This document shows positions 23,986 to 37,645 of a DNA stretch of 64,000 bases, piece by piece. Origin of the DNA: Vanilla planifolia (lineage: Eukaryota > Streptophyta > Magnoliopsida > Asparagales > Orchidaceae). The DNA lies in assembly GCA_023846275.1 (NCBI GenBank), contig CM043870.1, forward strand, positions 5,021,527 through 5,085,526, read 5' to 3'. The notes beneath the pieces were generated by a model. That model was not told where the DNA came from. It saw nothing but the letters and a program-made list of their open reading frames with translations, and ran no database searches. The position numbers were made by a program, and so were the translations under genes. Position 1 is the first letter of the stretch, and every line of letters starts with the position of its first letter.

Positions 23986-26830
23986 TAATAACTTCCTACA
24001 ATCGTAATTCCTTCTTGTCTACTTCTTGTAATTGCAATTCATTCTTGTTAATTTCTAAAACTAAGTACAATTCACAACCTCTATTTACTAACTTTTCAAC
24101 CTTAGGAGAATATATTTGAGTTGTCCACCCTAGCTGAAATATATTGTCAAGGCTATCCCCTATGTGGATCTTTACTTTCTTCTCCCGACAAAAGATAGAA
24201 ACTTGACGAGATGACAACCAAGTCATTCCCAAGACGACATTGAATCCTAACAAATTTATAATAACCAATTGAGACTTAAAAGATCTATTTACATTAACAT
24301 CGTATTTGATGTATTTCTCTACTTTGATCTTCTCTCTTGTAGACAATTTAGTCAAAATAGGATTTTCTGACACATAATTCTGCTGATAATTTTGTAATCA
24401 AATTAACAAATATAAAAGAATGTAATACACTACAATCAAAAAATATTACCAAAGATTATATTCGGCAATAAAAAAGTATCTGTGATGACATCTAGAGAAA
24501 CAAGAACCTCCCTCTATGCGATAACACCAAATATATGGGGTTGTGCAATCTATTATGACTATGAAAGCATATCACCAACCCGTACCATAAATGATAAGGT
24601 TTGCATTATTAGGAACTATAGCAATAAAACCTCACAAATCTTGCATTTTGTTGCTTGCATACGAACTTCCCATCTCTTTTTAATATTCCTTGGACATGAT
24701 TGTCTATGTGGCCCAACTCATGACATTTAAAACATCGGATCTATTATTTCTTGTAAAACTCTCCACAATAATGATTTTTACAAATTTTGTGTTAGGGTTT
24801 TTCACTTATTATACATTTTGTATGTGGTGTAGAGCTTTGTAAACCTGAGTCAACAAGCATTTGCATTTTAAACTTAAATCCACATCTAGGTGAAAAGGTA
24901 AAGTCTTTTCTTTTTTCCACAAAATCTCCTCTTGCATCCATCATAGCATAGTCTTGCTCTATTCGATGAACAGACTCAACCAATTACTTGTATGTAGAGA
25001 AGTCCAAATAAACCGATAATACTTCTGATTAACTCTTTCATAAACATATAACATTTTTGTTTCTTGATAGTTACTATTTCTTGTGCATATGTTACAAGAA
25101 CTATTTTTTTTTTCTCATAAGCTGCTATATTTAAACTCTCTCGAATCAATTTGTTCAAGTCATCTCGCATCTGGTTCTTCATAGATACAAATACATACCA
25201 TTCTCGAAATACCATACAAAATTCTTAACAAAATATTTCTATATTGGACTTCCCTTCAAGCCTCAACTTCTTTAGCATGTGCACAAATCTTTTGTAACAC
25301 CTCTTAGTACAAAAATTGCCAAAAAAACTCTTCTATTTCAAGACACACAATATTGCCAAACAGTATTTCCATGTTCTCTAGCCAATTCTCAACCTAAATA
25401 AAATCTACAACATCCAAAAAATGAGCTGAATGCAATTTGTAAAATTACTCCACAAACTTGTCCACCTAGTGCCTCTCATCATGCTTGCTTGTGGTAGCAA
25501 AAGATATGCCTCAACATGATATGATAAATTCGATCAATTCATAAAATAAGTGCTCTTATCTAAACCTAGTTGTTGATATGGCCTCCTTTATTATTTATAC
25601 TAGTGCCTACTCACCTTAAGGGTTGGGATTGCAAAATCTTATCTGATAAACATAGATAGAGTTTTAGTATAATATGTTTTATTGAATTAATTTGCACCTA
25701 TTCATCTGACTAATAATGAACATATTAAAAATATCATCAACTATCCAGATTGATTTCAAAATGAATATAACAATCAATGCAACTGGTAATGTGCTTGTTC
25801 CAATTTGATTGAGTATCATACATTCATCTCCACGCAAATCTAACCATAAGCCAATCGATGGATAGCTATTTCTTTTTATCCACTTATCCTCGTGAATTTT
25901 ACAGAGATATTAGGCCAAAAACTTCTAAAGTTGGTGAAGACATGCCTCGAGTTGTTACACACACGTTACAAAAATGGCTGACTTGCCACTTACAAATTTC
26001 ATTCAAACTTCATTTCTAATTTTCAATTAATTTACAAAAAAAGCAAAGCTATTGGCAATTTTTCACATTCAACACTGGTGATCAATCAGGTAAAATCAAA
26101 TTTTCCCTTTCCAACCAGTCACCCAGATTTGAGCTGAAACAAGGCTTATTTGAGTCATGTTATGAATGCTCTAACTAAACATATTAATGGGAGAGGTGAA
26201 ATTTCATCCTCTGAATTAAGGTTAATTAAATATCTTGCACTAAGTACTATTTCGTTCACTTGGTTCCCTCACTCAATCTCCTTCAATAATGAAGGTTTAG
26301 CTTTGATCGAAGTGAATAGAGAATTCTTGGATCAAAGATTCCCAGAGGGAGCCCTAGACCCAGATGCCACTCAAGCAACTGGCCCAAGTATTCCCAAGGA
26401 CTAAGGCTTTGAGCTTGATCCCTGGACGCAACGATCAATCTATGCTTGGACTGATCGAACAAGCATCCGCTTTTCAGCATATCGATACTTCTTCGCTTCT
26501 TCCTCACAGATTGCATTTGACGCTCCTAATTCAAGAATTCCTTCTAGAAGGGCATCCACTTTGAATATGTGCATTGGAGCTCAGTAGAAAAGGGAAACAA
26601 CAGAGGGATCCAAATCAGACCTAAATGGGAATGACATGAACATTTTTCATCTTTGGGAAGAAGGTGATAGCCTTGCTTTTACACAACCAAGGAGCTTTCA
26701 CGTGGAAGAGTAGTTGATGACTGGCCTACCCTCACATCCAGGGCATCAACTAACTATTATACCTTCCTCACAATAGGTATCTAACTCTTACATGTCATCA
26801 CTTGAAGTATTCCTCCTTAGATTTCAATTA

Positions 26831-26841
26831 CTCTGATACCA
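26831..26841 (-). other. Primer-binding site (tRNA-iMet type)
   Basis: The minus strand reads TGGTATCAGAG, the standard plant LTR-retrotransposon primer-binding site complementary to the 3' end of initiator tRNA-Met. It lies four bases from the LTR edge. Confidence 0.75.
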
Positions 26842-26845
26842 CATT

Positions 26846-28578
26846 TGAGACGCTCTCCTCCTCTTCACAAACTTAAGACCTAAATTCTTGATCCTAAACT
26901 AATTTAAAGCTATTTTATCTAAATTTTATATTTTTAACAAACAAAATCTCTCATGTATTTCACCCGTTTTTCATATACTTGTACAATGAATTTATACACA
27001 TTTACAACCTATATACATCCCACATAGTAATTAACATTCCACGCAAATATCTATAACAACAAAAAAGTTATCAACTATACATCCATAGAATTATAATATA
27101 TATGATTTTTGACTTAAGAAATCGAAAATACAATTCTTTAGTTATTATAGTGACAATATTTACATAAGATAGTAGAACTAGCATTGTATAGTTGTTCTCT
27201 TTCAACCCTACCTGGTAGACCTGAAATGTCAGTGTCAATATAGAATGAGCCACCATCACAAGCTCAACAATCTAAATCTAACACAATTATTACATATCAA
27301 CTAATATAATACTTAGGTCATGCCTCATGCAAAACCTTTTATCACACAAATTAAGCAACAAAAACTAATAAACATAAAAGTATTCATCATAGCAATTTGA
27401 CAATCACATGCTATATGCCACAATAACAAGAAAAATAAACATTTACATACAACTTTAATGTTATCATTTTTTTCTTATTGTAGTCTTACAAATAGATTTT
27501 GTTTCCTTTTAATTAAGTAAACTTTACAATGATCATGTTCCTATTGTTTTCTATTTCTACAAGTAATCACTCAGCTGTCTCTTGTCAATTTACTTAATTA
27601 CAAAAACTTTATTTGTTAACATTATATTCCGTCTATACACATTTAGTAATTTAATGCATTATTATCTATAACCACTCTTTTGTTTATCATAGTGCTTTCA
27701 ACATTTTTAATCAGTTGACCTAACAGCCACCATATTGATTTCTATTGATACTTTCAAATACTGTAATTCACATGACTCGCAAACTATCATATCTATTTTT
27801 CTTATAATTTCAATAATATAATGACACATTATGCCTACCTCAATGTTATCATGCAGATTTATCTTTCTTTTCTCAATTTTCGTACTCAATTTCCAAAAAT
27901 CACCGTCAACTGTCGCTTCCACAGATTCAACTTAATGGGCAACAACAAACTTTGTTATCCATAAGAACCATGGGTTCCATAGACAGTCGAGGAGTTAAAA
28001 CACAAAAACTACAAATAAAAATCTAGGGTTTGAAAAACTCACCAATTTTCAGTGTGAAAGCTACTTCTTGATTTATTTTTTTTTTCTTTCTCCTCTCTTT
28101 TTTCCCTTTCTCTCTCTTCAACCGTGTTTCACAAGCCCTGTTTTTGCAAAGTTGACGGATTCTTCTCCTACCTCAAAACAATCTATTGGAAAGGCAGTGA
28201 GATCGGTTAGGGTTGGAATCCAAGACATTCCCACGGCCGAACCAAAGATTTGGAAGCACAAACGCAAAACAGAAACATAGAGAAATTTTTCACAGATCAA
28301 TGGCCACACAAGAGGACAGAAGCTGTGCCTCCACCTCCTTGGCTTGCTCGAGCCGGTGAACGCGATTAGGGTTTTCTAATGAAATCGGCCGACACCCTTT
28401 TTCGATCGGCTGGACGAACATGGGTAGACAACACGAGGGTCGAAGGGGCTGGTCGAATTGCAAGGTTATATTATCTAAATAAAATTATTATTATCATTTA
28501 AATATTTTATATTATTACTTAACATTTTAACCTTAATAATCCTAAATACTTTGATTTAGACAAACACATCTCGACTCA
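26846..28578 (-). repeat. Candidate 5' LTR of the minus-strand Ty3/gypsy fossil
   Basis: The plus-strand left edge is TGAGACGCTC, four bases from the primer-binding site. The right edge is taken at CTCGACTCA because TGAG/CTCA then form matching ends. It contains a GC-richer block at about 28120-28440 within AT-rich sequence. The right edge is inference, since no second LTR is available for comparison. Confidence 0.45.
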
Positions 28579-28939
28579 TCGCAACAAGCCTTATTTAAAA
28601 ATATATTCTTTTATTTTAAAATATTTTATTTCTTATTAATTTTCCTAGTTTTATAAAACATTTTATATGTATATAAATTCATCTCAAATGTTATTGTAGT
28701 TTATGGTCTTAAGAATTTGAGGATATAATATGAGGCCAATTGTGGCATTTACAATTTGATTGTTATTGGATTTTTTAAGTCTTGTTATCTAATTTTTTTT
28801 CTCTTACGTTTTGAAAACATATAAATATAATTCTTTATTTTTAAAAAAAACATTAAAAAATTGTTATTCTTTTGAAATTAAGTAATATAATTATTTTTCA
28901 CAATCAAGTAAAAACATAAAATTTTCAATTTTTTTTAAA

Positions 28940-28972
<33 letters not shown>

Positions 28973-30539
28973 ACATCAATGGCTAAAAATCCTTCATATA
29001 TCATTTTTGTTCAAATAAAATAAATATAAAAATTACATATCTAATTAAAAGAGATATGAATTACCTAATGTTAATTCAATGACAAATAAGTATACATATA
29101 TATAAAGTACTATAATATTTAGATAATCGCATGTAAAAGTCATTTAAAATAATATAATACAAATAAAATATGCAAGTATTCAAATAAAAATAAAATAATA
29201 ATATGTATCTTTTATACACATAAATTGTTTATATTTTTATATATTATTTATTATTTTTTTAACTATTTAGATATTTAGTTTAGAAAAATATCTCTTTTAT
29301 CAATAAATTAGATATATTTAAAAATATATTATTCTACTATTAAATATCTTGAAGAGAGACTCTTATGGTTTATTTTCAAAATACACTATTCTAAAATAAC
29401 CCTTTGCCATTTGTGACAATCTTTTAAAGATTTACATTCTCTTTAATAAGTTCTTTTTTTCTTTTTCTCATTTCTCTTTTATTTTTTTATCTTTTTGACT
29501 ATTATCATAAAACAATTTAACTTGTATACTCATTATGACATAATTATATCAATAAATAATTTATATTAAAAGTAACATATCATTATTGTCAAACATTATA
29601 TACATATATAAATCATGATATAAAATATTCTTATTTTTTTTTGTCATTCATAAATTTTATCTCTTAATCATTTTTTAAATTTATAAATTTTAATAAGTAT
29701 CATGCATCAATATAATAATTTTCTATATATGTCATATATATTTCATGCATCTCTAATTTAATCTTTTTAATTAATTAATCAAAACCTCTATTCTATAATA
29801 CACATTGGAAATGATAAGATACACATAAGTATGAGTTTTCGCATATCCTTTAAAACTAAGTGATGATCTCATTAAGCTAAAATCTTGCTAAATCCTTCCT
29901 CATTATAATACCCGAGGATACATTTTTCTTAGTTTTATTTTTGTCTCTTACACAACTCACTTCCAAATCTATTATGAATATCTTTATTTTCTCTCCACTT
30001 TTTTATTATCTATGATCAAATACTGAACCTCTAAAATTATTTGAAAACTAGGTCATAACTCATATCTTATTTATACATGTTATCGTGACTTTTGATATTT
30101 TTGACCTTTCAAATGCCTTAAACAATTGTTGTTTAATATGAATGTCTTTTCTTCTTCTAATATTTCATTTAAAAAAGTTTTTCATCTATTAAACTCACAC
30201 TCATTGTAGTTTTATAGATTGTTTATAATTTTAAGTTTTAAGATATATTTAGTTTCTACTAATCATATAAGATGATCAATAGATTTGTATTGTATATTTT
30301 TAATCTTGTCTCAAATATATCTTAACTTCTTATTATCGTACTATTACGATCACACTACAGTATTAGCAGGATACTATTATTCCTCACACATTGGATGAAT
30401 AGTTTAATTACAATGAGTCTTCACCTTATATTGTACATTATTTGATGTACGACATCTTTTGATTATTTTCAAGCAATATCATTATGCTATATCATATGAT
30501 ATTTCTTATAGCAATTGTATGATCAATTTATTATATCTC
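28579..30539. other. Very AT-rich spacer with microsatellite
   Basis: No gene. A compound (CA)n(TA)n repeat lies at about 28941-28972. Phrases based on ATCATAT/GTACA recur towards 30300-30540 and again at 43500-44160. Confidence 0.5.
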
Positions 30540-30545
30540 TTATCA

Positions 30546-31864
30546 TGTTATATGACGTAGAAGCATATAACATTAGCTCACAAACACAGATATACTAGCG
30601 TCGCATCAATTCTACAAATCCACTAATACAAAATTTGGTTAAAAATTATTTTTAAAATGCTTAAAATTAAACTTTTTATTAATTTCGTTATCTGCTATCG
30701 TCTGCCACCGTCAGCATTGTCATTAGCACCCACTGTCACTACTCGAGCCGACCTGCACACCCGCTTGACCCAAATTGATCTTGGAACACTTTTTAACCTG
30801 TGCTCAAGCTGTGTTGACCCATTACCATGCCAACCCTTGATGACCCATGCTAACTCGCCAGTCCTATCGACTCATTCTATTTTGCCCAACCCATACCTAC
30901 CTGAAACCTAGAATGGACCCACTAAGACCTCCACCTACATCGTGTCGAGTACGCCCTAATCATTTCACTGCCCACCGTTTCGTCAGCTGCCATTATCGCC
31001 ACCCAAAACAAATAATTTGTTTAGGAACTACTTAATTTCATTAATTTTAAAGCTTTTAAGTCTATTTTTATTTAGAATTTTTTTATAATTTATATTGAAT
31101 TTTAAAATTTTGAAATATCTTTTAACAATTCTAAAATATGTTATTTTATATTTTTAAATATCTTTTTATTTTTCTAAATTAACCAATTATTATTTTACCA
31201 TTGAAGTCTCTATAAATAGAGATGCTCGTCAAATTGTAAAATAAATGATAGAATAACAATTTTTCTTATTTGTATGCTTTCACCTTAGTAAACAAAATAT
31301 GTGCACCAAATTATAATTGGAGAGATTCTAATTTTTATTGTGAGAGATAAGAATTGAATATGAGAGACATTTCACTAAGAGAGCTAATAACCAAATCCTT
31401 TGTGAGAGATAAGCATCGAAGTAGAGAGATCTTTCATCGAGAGAGCTGATAACCAAAAAATTATTACTTTTTCTAACATCCACACCATCATCAAAAAGTT
31501 TAATAATTTAATAACTTTTATTTTCGACATAATAATCTAAAGTTAGAGTTACTTTTTTTATTTAAGTAGTCCACAAAGAATTTTTATCTTAAATTTTTTA
31601 TTTTATATGTATAAAATTATAGGTGACAAAAATTATTTTATAAAATTGTATGTTTAATATTAAGGTGTTATCACTTGCTCAACTTAATAATCTATGTTAT
31701 AAATTTGGAATGCTAATATTTGAATAGTTCTAAAATATCACATATAACACTTAACCCTGGTTAGTGTATAGTAATTTTTATATTTTTTAATAGTTTATTG
31801 AGCATCTTTAGTGTTGAAGATTTCAAGTTATATCATAATAAAAATTTATATCTATCTTATAACA
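30546..31864 (+). repeat. Left LTR of the Ty3/gypsy element
   Basis: Starts TGTTATATGACG and ends CTTATAACA. It aligns with 42184-43498 across its length, including the distinctive GC-richer block near 30690-31010 and the end block with CTAACCCTGGTTAGTG. Confidence 0.85.
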
Positions 31865-31868
31865 ACTT

Positions 31869-31880
31869 TGGCATCATAGC
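31869..31880 (+). other. Primer-binding site (tRNA-iMet type)
   Basis: TGGCATCATAGC differs at two bases from the standard TGGTATCAGAGC and lies four bases after the left LTR. Confidence 0.7.
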
Positions 31881-32759
31881 TAAGCTTTTTTACTAAAAAT
31901 AACCTTTTACTTAGTACATCAACTTTAATTTATTACTATTTTTTAATATAAAAATATTAAATTTTCTGTTAAAATTGTTTTTCTACTAAAAATTAAAAAA
32001 ACTTTTATAAAAACTTTTTTTTTGCTAAAAAAATTCTTTTTTTTTATTGGTGTATCTAATAAATCACTCTGAGTTAATTTTAGGTAAACTTTATCTTATG
32101 AGGTGGTATGAAAGTAGTGATACGACTAATCATCATTTTTCTTGGGAATAATTTGGTTCTCTGTAGGAAGTGGTCTGGCAAAAGTTGGACCCTGAACACT
32201 CTTCATTTTCTTGGAAGCACATCTCATCTCATCTTTGGTGGTACATAGTTACACTAGTTTTGCTTTCATAATTTTTTTATAAATAAAGAGAGAAAGAGAA
32301 TATATCCCAAATTATTTTTTGACTTAATATCTCCTTGTATAACAAACCTTTTTATAATTACAAGATTTGATAGGACTTATCAAATGGCAAATCAAAGTAA
32401 AGAATAAGTTTAAAAATAAAGATAAAATTTAAATTAAGATTCTATGTTAGAAATATCTTAATTAATAGTCCAACTCAGCCATATAATTAAACAAATCATC
32501 CTAAACTAATAATATGAACTAAATCCTAAAAGAGAAAGAGATAGTAGGAGTGTCATACTCATTTATTTAAAAGAAAAAAAATCATAAGAAGCATAGGAAT
32601 CATAGAAAACATGATTTTTTTGATGAATCAGATATTTATAAGAGAAATCATAATCATAAAAAAATAAATATTCTGATGACTTAAACCAAAATGATGATCT
32701 AGATATGTTTAGTGAATAGAAAAGACTTAAGAGGCATCGAGATAAATACTATATCCATA

Positions 32760-33535
32760 ATATAAAACTAGGTGTCCTAACTTTTGATGGTAGTTATGAT
32801 CCTAAATATTACATCGACTAATAGATTAGTATGATTAATTACTTTGATTGGCATCAAATAAGTGTGAAAAATATCAATGTACTAAGACTAAACTCACTGA
32901 TATTGTCCATAGATTTCTTAGAAACCTAGAATAATAATATGTTAATAATGATGAAGAGGTATTTTAAATTTGGAGAAACCTTAAGGTTAGATTATACAAT
33001 AGGTTTATTCTAATAACCTATAATGCAAAATGTTAGATAAATGGTAAAGATTTTCTTAATGTGGTAAATCTATTGAGAAATACATTAACAAGTTTGAGGA
33101 TTATAAACTTAAGTATGATATAGATGAACGCGAGCATATAATACTATCCTGTTTTAGGACAGATTTAAGAAACACATACAAGCTAAGCTTAACTTGAGAA
33201 ATATTACTACGTCAGAAAAGGCTTATCATATAGCTAAAAATCTAAAAAAATTAAAAATTCTTATTTTAAAAGAAATAATGAACCAAACCCTTTAAAGGCC
33301 CACATCACAACTTCTTAACCCACTTATACTCGCACTTCATCTACCCCATCCACATACTTTTTAAATATTCTAAACCCACATTATCATCCACTTCTTCACA
33401 ACTTTATTTAACCTAACTCACTTAATTTTGAATCATCTATTTTAAGTGCCACGAAAAGCAACATGTAGATGCAAACTGCTTAAAGAGATCCATGATTATG
33501 AATCTAGAAAATGTTAATGAACAAGAAGAAAATAT
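32760..33535 (+). pseudogene. Ty3/gypsy gag remnant
   Basis: Reading on the plus strand gives retrotransposon-gag phrases, such as NFDGSYDPKYYIDW and then INKFEDYKLKYDIDERE. A zinc-knuckle remnant follows near 33450 (FKCHEKQHVDANC). This is the capsid and nucleocapsid part of a Ty3/gypsy element. It is broken. Confidence 0.75.
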
Positions 33536-33698
33536 AATATTTGATAAAGCAGACTAAGAATTAAATAATAAGAAAACCTACATAATTAGATGCACAATTA
33601 CAATTCCATAATTGTAAGATGACTGGAAGTGCACCAATATCTTTAGCACCAGCATAAAAATTAAGAAACAATCATATAAAACAATCATAATCGTAGGT

Positions 33699-33995
33699 TT
33701 GGCAATCCAGCCCCCCAGGAAGGACGTAAGCCGAATTATTCGTGGGCGGGAGTATGCCAGCTCGTCCAGGGGAGTCCATAGCCCTTCGAGGGATCGTGGT
33801 AGAAGCAGACCCAGGCGGTACTCGCAATCTCGAGGCCGTGTGCACCAAAAGCCAGCGAGCACGGGGGGTCAGACCTCGATGGCTGAAGGCACGGGCCGTG
33901 TGGCCCAAGTGGATGGCAACAGGGGGAAATTGCCCGTGTTACTGGTGGCTCGGGAGGAGTTTACACCCACGGGCCCTGACGGAAGCGTCACTTAA
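33699..33995 (+). pseudogene. LINE ORF1 C-terminal tail
   Basis: An open frame of 98 codons ending in a stop, rich in Arg, Ser, Gly and Pro (SRDRGRSRPRRYSQSRGR). This fits the basic tail after the zinc knuckle of plant L1 ORF1 (gag-like) proteins. The N-terminal part of ORF1 is missing because the LINE is 5'-truncated. Confidence 0.55.
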
Positions 33996-34117
33996 TTGGG
34001 CGGGCCATGGCTGCGCTTCGTGGAGCGTAGTAGCCATCATGGGTGGTGATGGTGGTGGTTCTGGGAGGCGCTGATGCACAGTTGCATGAGATCATTAAGC
34101 TAAGGGCATATTCATTC

Positions 34118-34863
34118 ATGAAGTTCATTGTCTGGAATATAAGGGATGTCAAAAAGAGGAAGTCCAGGAGCTACTTGCAAAGGCTTGTCCGCGAGTGGAA
34201 CGTTGTAGCCATGGCGTTAATGGAGACGAAAGCACGGACCTTTTCTAGACAGGATGCGGATTGGCTTCTCGGGTGGGATTGGGAGTTCGCGGCTTACCCT
34301 TCTGAGGGCATGTCGGCTGGCTTCGTTCTCATGTGGAAGAATTGGGCTGACCTTAAGATCACAGGGGCCTCGACTCATGCTATGGCGTGCGTGGTTAAAG
34401 TCCGATCCGACTACATGCTCAATTATTTCTTCGTTTATGGACCCAAACATCATCATATGCGTCGGGTTATCTGGGATGCTATCTGGAATTCCTTTGGGGG
34501 TGACGCGCCTCTTATCGTCGCCGGGGACCTCAACTTGGTAATGGCACCGGAGGAGAAGTGCGACAGGCGGCGCTTTATTTATGGTAGGGATCAGCAAGAT
34601 CTTGCAGACCTTATGCAGGACCTCCAGCTTGTTGATTTGGGCTTTTCTGGCAACAGGTTCACTTGGTGTAACGGGAAGCAAGGTGGCGCGCGCATCCTCG
34701 AGTGTCTGGACCGGGCTCTAATGAATTCTGCTAGGCTGATCGCTTTTCCTAATGTTCGGTGCACCACCTTAGCAGGCTTGGGTCGGATCACTGCCTGCTG
34801 CTGATTAATTTGGGTGGCAGGAATCCTTGGCCGAAGTCCGGTAGGCCTCTCTTTGATAGTGTG
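34118..34863 (+). pseudogene. LINE ORF2 endonuclease domain
   Basis: Begins MKFIVWNIRD, the usual start of plant L1 ORF2. Endonuclease/exonuclease/phosphatase motifs follow in order: WN, METK, VYGP, AGDLN, FTW and LDRALMN. The final SDH motif (SRLGSDHC at about 34770-34794) lies in a different frame, so there is a frameshift near 34770. A stop follows at 34863. This endonuclease nicks target DNA to prime reverse transcription. Intact in motif content but not in frame. Confidence 0.88.
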
Positions 34864-36699
34864 TGACTGGATTTCCCTCAATCCTTCCAGGTGGTTCATA
34901 AGGCTTGGCAGAGACGTGCTGGGGGTGACCGTATGTAAGTAGTCACGACGAAATTCAAGTGCTCGCTGATGGCACTGTGCAGATGGAGCCGCAAGGAGGT
35001 GGGAAACCTTATCGATCGAAACAGGGAGCTGGAAACGGGCATCGACGGGCTTCAAGCGAGGGAGTCCAGCGATGGCCTTTCGGAGGAGGATCACATGCTG
35101 CTTGGAAACATGGTTACGGCCTTCCACTGCGGCTGCGCTCACTAAGAGCAGTGGTGGTGGCAGCGCGCCAAGGTGCACTGGGCGTAGCTCGGTAACTGCA
35201 ACACGTAATTTTTCCATAATGCGTCCTCGGCTCAGGGTCGAAAAAATCGCATAACTCACTTGAGGGACGATGATGACAAAGTGATGGACTCTCCCGACAG
35301 CATTAGGCGCCTCGTCCTAGCCTATTTTGAACGGAAATGGTGTGATGGCGACCAGAGGCCCCTGCCGCAAACTACCTCGCTTCCTGGTTCTATCAACAAT
35401 GAGTTGGGCTCCAACCTCTGCTGCAGGGTCACGGAAGATGAAATCATCATGGCCATGAGAGGGATTAAGAGGAACCGTGCTCCTAGCATCGACGGGATCA
35501 CGATGGAGTTCTTGCATGGCTATTGGAACATCACGCGGAGTGACATCATCAATGTCGTGCTCGCTTTCTTTGAGGATCGCAGGCTGCCTGAGGGCTGGAA
35601 GGACACGCTTATCGTCCTAATCCCGAAGAAATAGGGGGCGTGCCTGTCGGAGCATTTCTGGCCGATCAGCCTATGCAACACCATCTATAAGGTGGTGGCA
35701 CGCATTTTGGTCGGGAGGCTGAAGATGCTGCTGCCGAGCCTTATTTCGCACGAGCAAGCTGCCTTCGTCCCCGGGCGGAGTATCTCGGACAATATTAACA
35801 TCGCCCAGGAGATGGCCGAGAGGATGCGCTCCTGCACCGTTGCCTCTGGCCTCATGGCTATGAAAATTGATATGGAGCAGGCCTACGACAACGTGCGGTG
35901 GGACTTCCTACTCGAGGTGATGAAGGCCATGGGGTTCCCTCTCATTTGGCGCGAATGGATCACCGCGTGCATCACCTATCCACGGTTTGGTGTCCTCATC
36001 AACTGTAACAGCCCTAGCTTTCTCTTATTTACATTTTTATATTTTTTTATAGAAAGAGCTCTGTGAGACGAATCCAACGATATTTAATTTGTAATTTTCG
36101 GAGCTCAAATGAATAAATTATGAATTTTTGAAGATTTGGGATAAATTTGTAACGTAGAGGATAGATGTGTAATTTTAAATGTCGGCTTAGTTCAAATCCG
36201 ATTGGCGGAGGATATATTTGCAAATATAAAATTTAGAGTGGGTTTTCTGCAAAAACGCGGTTCACGAAGCGAGGGATAAGGGCGTCTATAAAAGCCGAGC
36301 CAGGTGCGTTTGGAAAAGCACTTCTGCGAAAAATGCCGGCGAAGAGGTTGCAGAGTGCGACGATGAGGTTTCTGACAACTGTTGTTTTTGCGTAGACGTT
36401 ATAGTAACATCCAACGAGGATTTCCGTGAGCATTGGCACGCGACAGTGACGGCCGGCGAGGATTTGTATAAGTTCTTGCACGCGACAGTGACGGCCGGCG
36501 AAGGTTTCCATGAGGTAAGAAATAATTTTTTTGTCGTCGGAGTTGTGTAAAGTTTTCCGGTGAGCGGGGGAGACCGAGAGGCGAAAGCCGAGCCGGATTC
36601 GATCGATTCAGCACGTGAAACGACCGATCCAGCGCCGGCGAAAGATTTCGGTTTCGCCGGACGCGAGAGAGAGAGAGAGCGACGTGAACCGGTCCAGGC

Positions 36700-36950
36700 T
36701 TGGACCAGGTTACGCTGCTGAACCGGATGCCGAGCGCGCGCGGTCCAGAGCGTAGAGCACGCGGTCCAGCACGCCGAGCACGCCCGGTCCAGCGCCGAGA
36801 GCACGCGGTCCAGTGCGCCGGGAGTGGGCGGTCCAGCACCGCGAAAGAAAATTTTGGGGAAAAATGCTGTTTGGAAAAGCTTTTAGAAAACTTTTTTGCG
36901 CGGGCGGTCCAGCGTCGAGCGTGCGCGCGCGGTCCAGCGGGGGGTTCAGT
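36700..36950. repeat. GC-rich short-motif array inside the solo LTR
   Basis: The octamer CGGTCCAG recurs about eight times within roughly 250 bases at irregular spacing, mostly preceded by GCG or GGG. The overlapping open frames on both strands are by-products of the composition. Confidence 0.8.
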
Positions 36951-37386
36951 GCCGCGTAAGCCCATCTTTTGGGATTATTTTGGGGTGTGTTTGGGAAAGC
37001 TTTTAGAAAGCAATTTTTGACTAATAAGCATATTTAAATTAATTATTTTTGTATTTTACGGGCTTGTAGGACATCAAGAAGAAGCAGAAGTGAGTAAGAC
37101 AGTTGGTACATCAAATTCAGGTAGATAGATTCCTAACCCTGTGATGTAGCACATTACTATGTATTTGCTTTACATGATTTTCTTTCAGTTACATGGTGTT
37201 TGATTGTTCTATATGTTGATGTTTCTTTCATTTGCATGAAAACTGAAAAGAAAGAAATAACATAGTATGACAATGAAATCAAAAGAAAGAAACAATATGG
37301 AAAGAAGGTCTTTTGATATGGCATAATTGTTTGGAATTACGATTGGAAATGATAGTAAAAATGGATTCCCAGAGAACATTATCCTC

Positions 37387-37645
37387 ACCACTAGGCCCAG
37401 CATGTGTTGCAGGGTATCGATCTTCGGATCAGATATCTGCCTAGTGTTTATACCAGGCCCAGCGTGTGTCGCAGGGTATCGATCTTCGGATCAGATATCT
37501 GCCTGGTATTATGTGCTATGACTCCATGATGATTTACACCAGACCCAGCATGTGTTGCAGGGTATGGTACCATACCTGCCTGGTGGCACTAGGCCCAGCA
37601 TGTGTTGCAGGGTATCGATCTTTGGATCAGATATCTGCCTAGTGT
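37387..37645. repeat. Tandem array of four ~55-75-bp units
   Basis: Each unit contains GGCCCAGCATGTGTTGCAGG (or a close variant) followed by GGTAT and then CTGCCTRGT. Three units carry CGATCTTYGGATCAGATAT between these. The third instead carries the perfect 16-bp palindrome GGTATGGTACCATACC and is preceded by a 30-bp spacer. The array lies in the right half of the 2.2-kb solo LTR. Confidence 0.88.

Larger units (their letters stand above)
23990..28578 (-). mobile_element. Fossil Ty3/gypsy-type element, 5' part only
   Basis: Read on the minus strand, the parts are a candidate 5' LTR (28578-26846), a primer-binding site complementary to initiator tRNA-Met (26841-26831), a decayed leader and gag region with a CCHC-like zinc-knuckle remnant near 24.7 kb, and a protease-like stretch at about 24373-23996 (LLGFNVVLGMTWLSS). 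No reverse transcriptase, integrase or 3' LTR was found below 23990. The element is broken in many places and looks old. The lower boundary is approximate. Confidence 0.65.

Noticed and set aside
26150-26564. Overlapping plus-strand and minus-strand frames
   Set aside because: They lie in the decayed leader/gag region of the minus-strand Ty3/gypsy fossil and show no host-protein motif.
34591-35259. 222-codon minus-strand frame
   Set aside because: Antisense of the LINE ORF2; GC-rich shadow frame.
36286-36965. Long minus-strand frames of 172 and 188 codons
   Set aside because: They lie in the GC-rich part of the 2.2-kb solo LTR, overlap each other in different frames and carry no domain.
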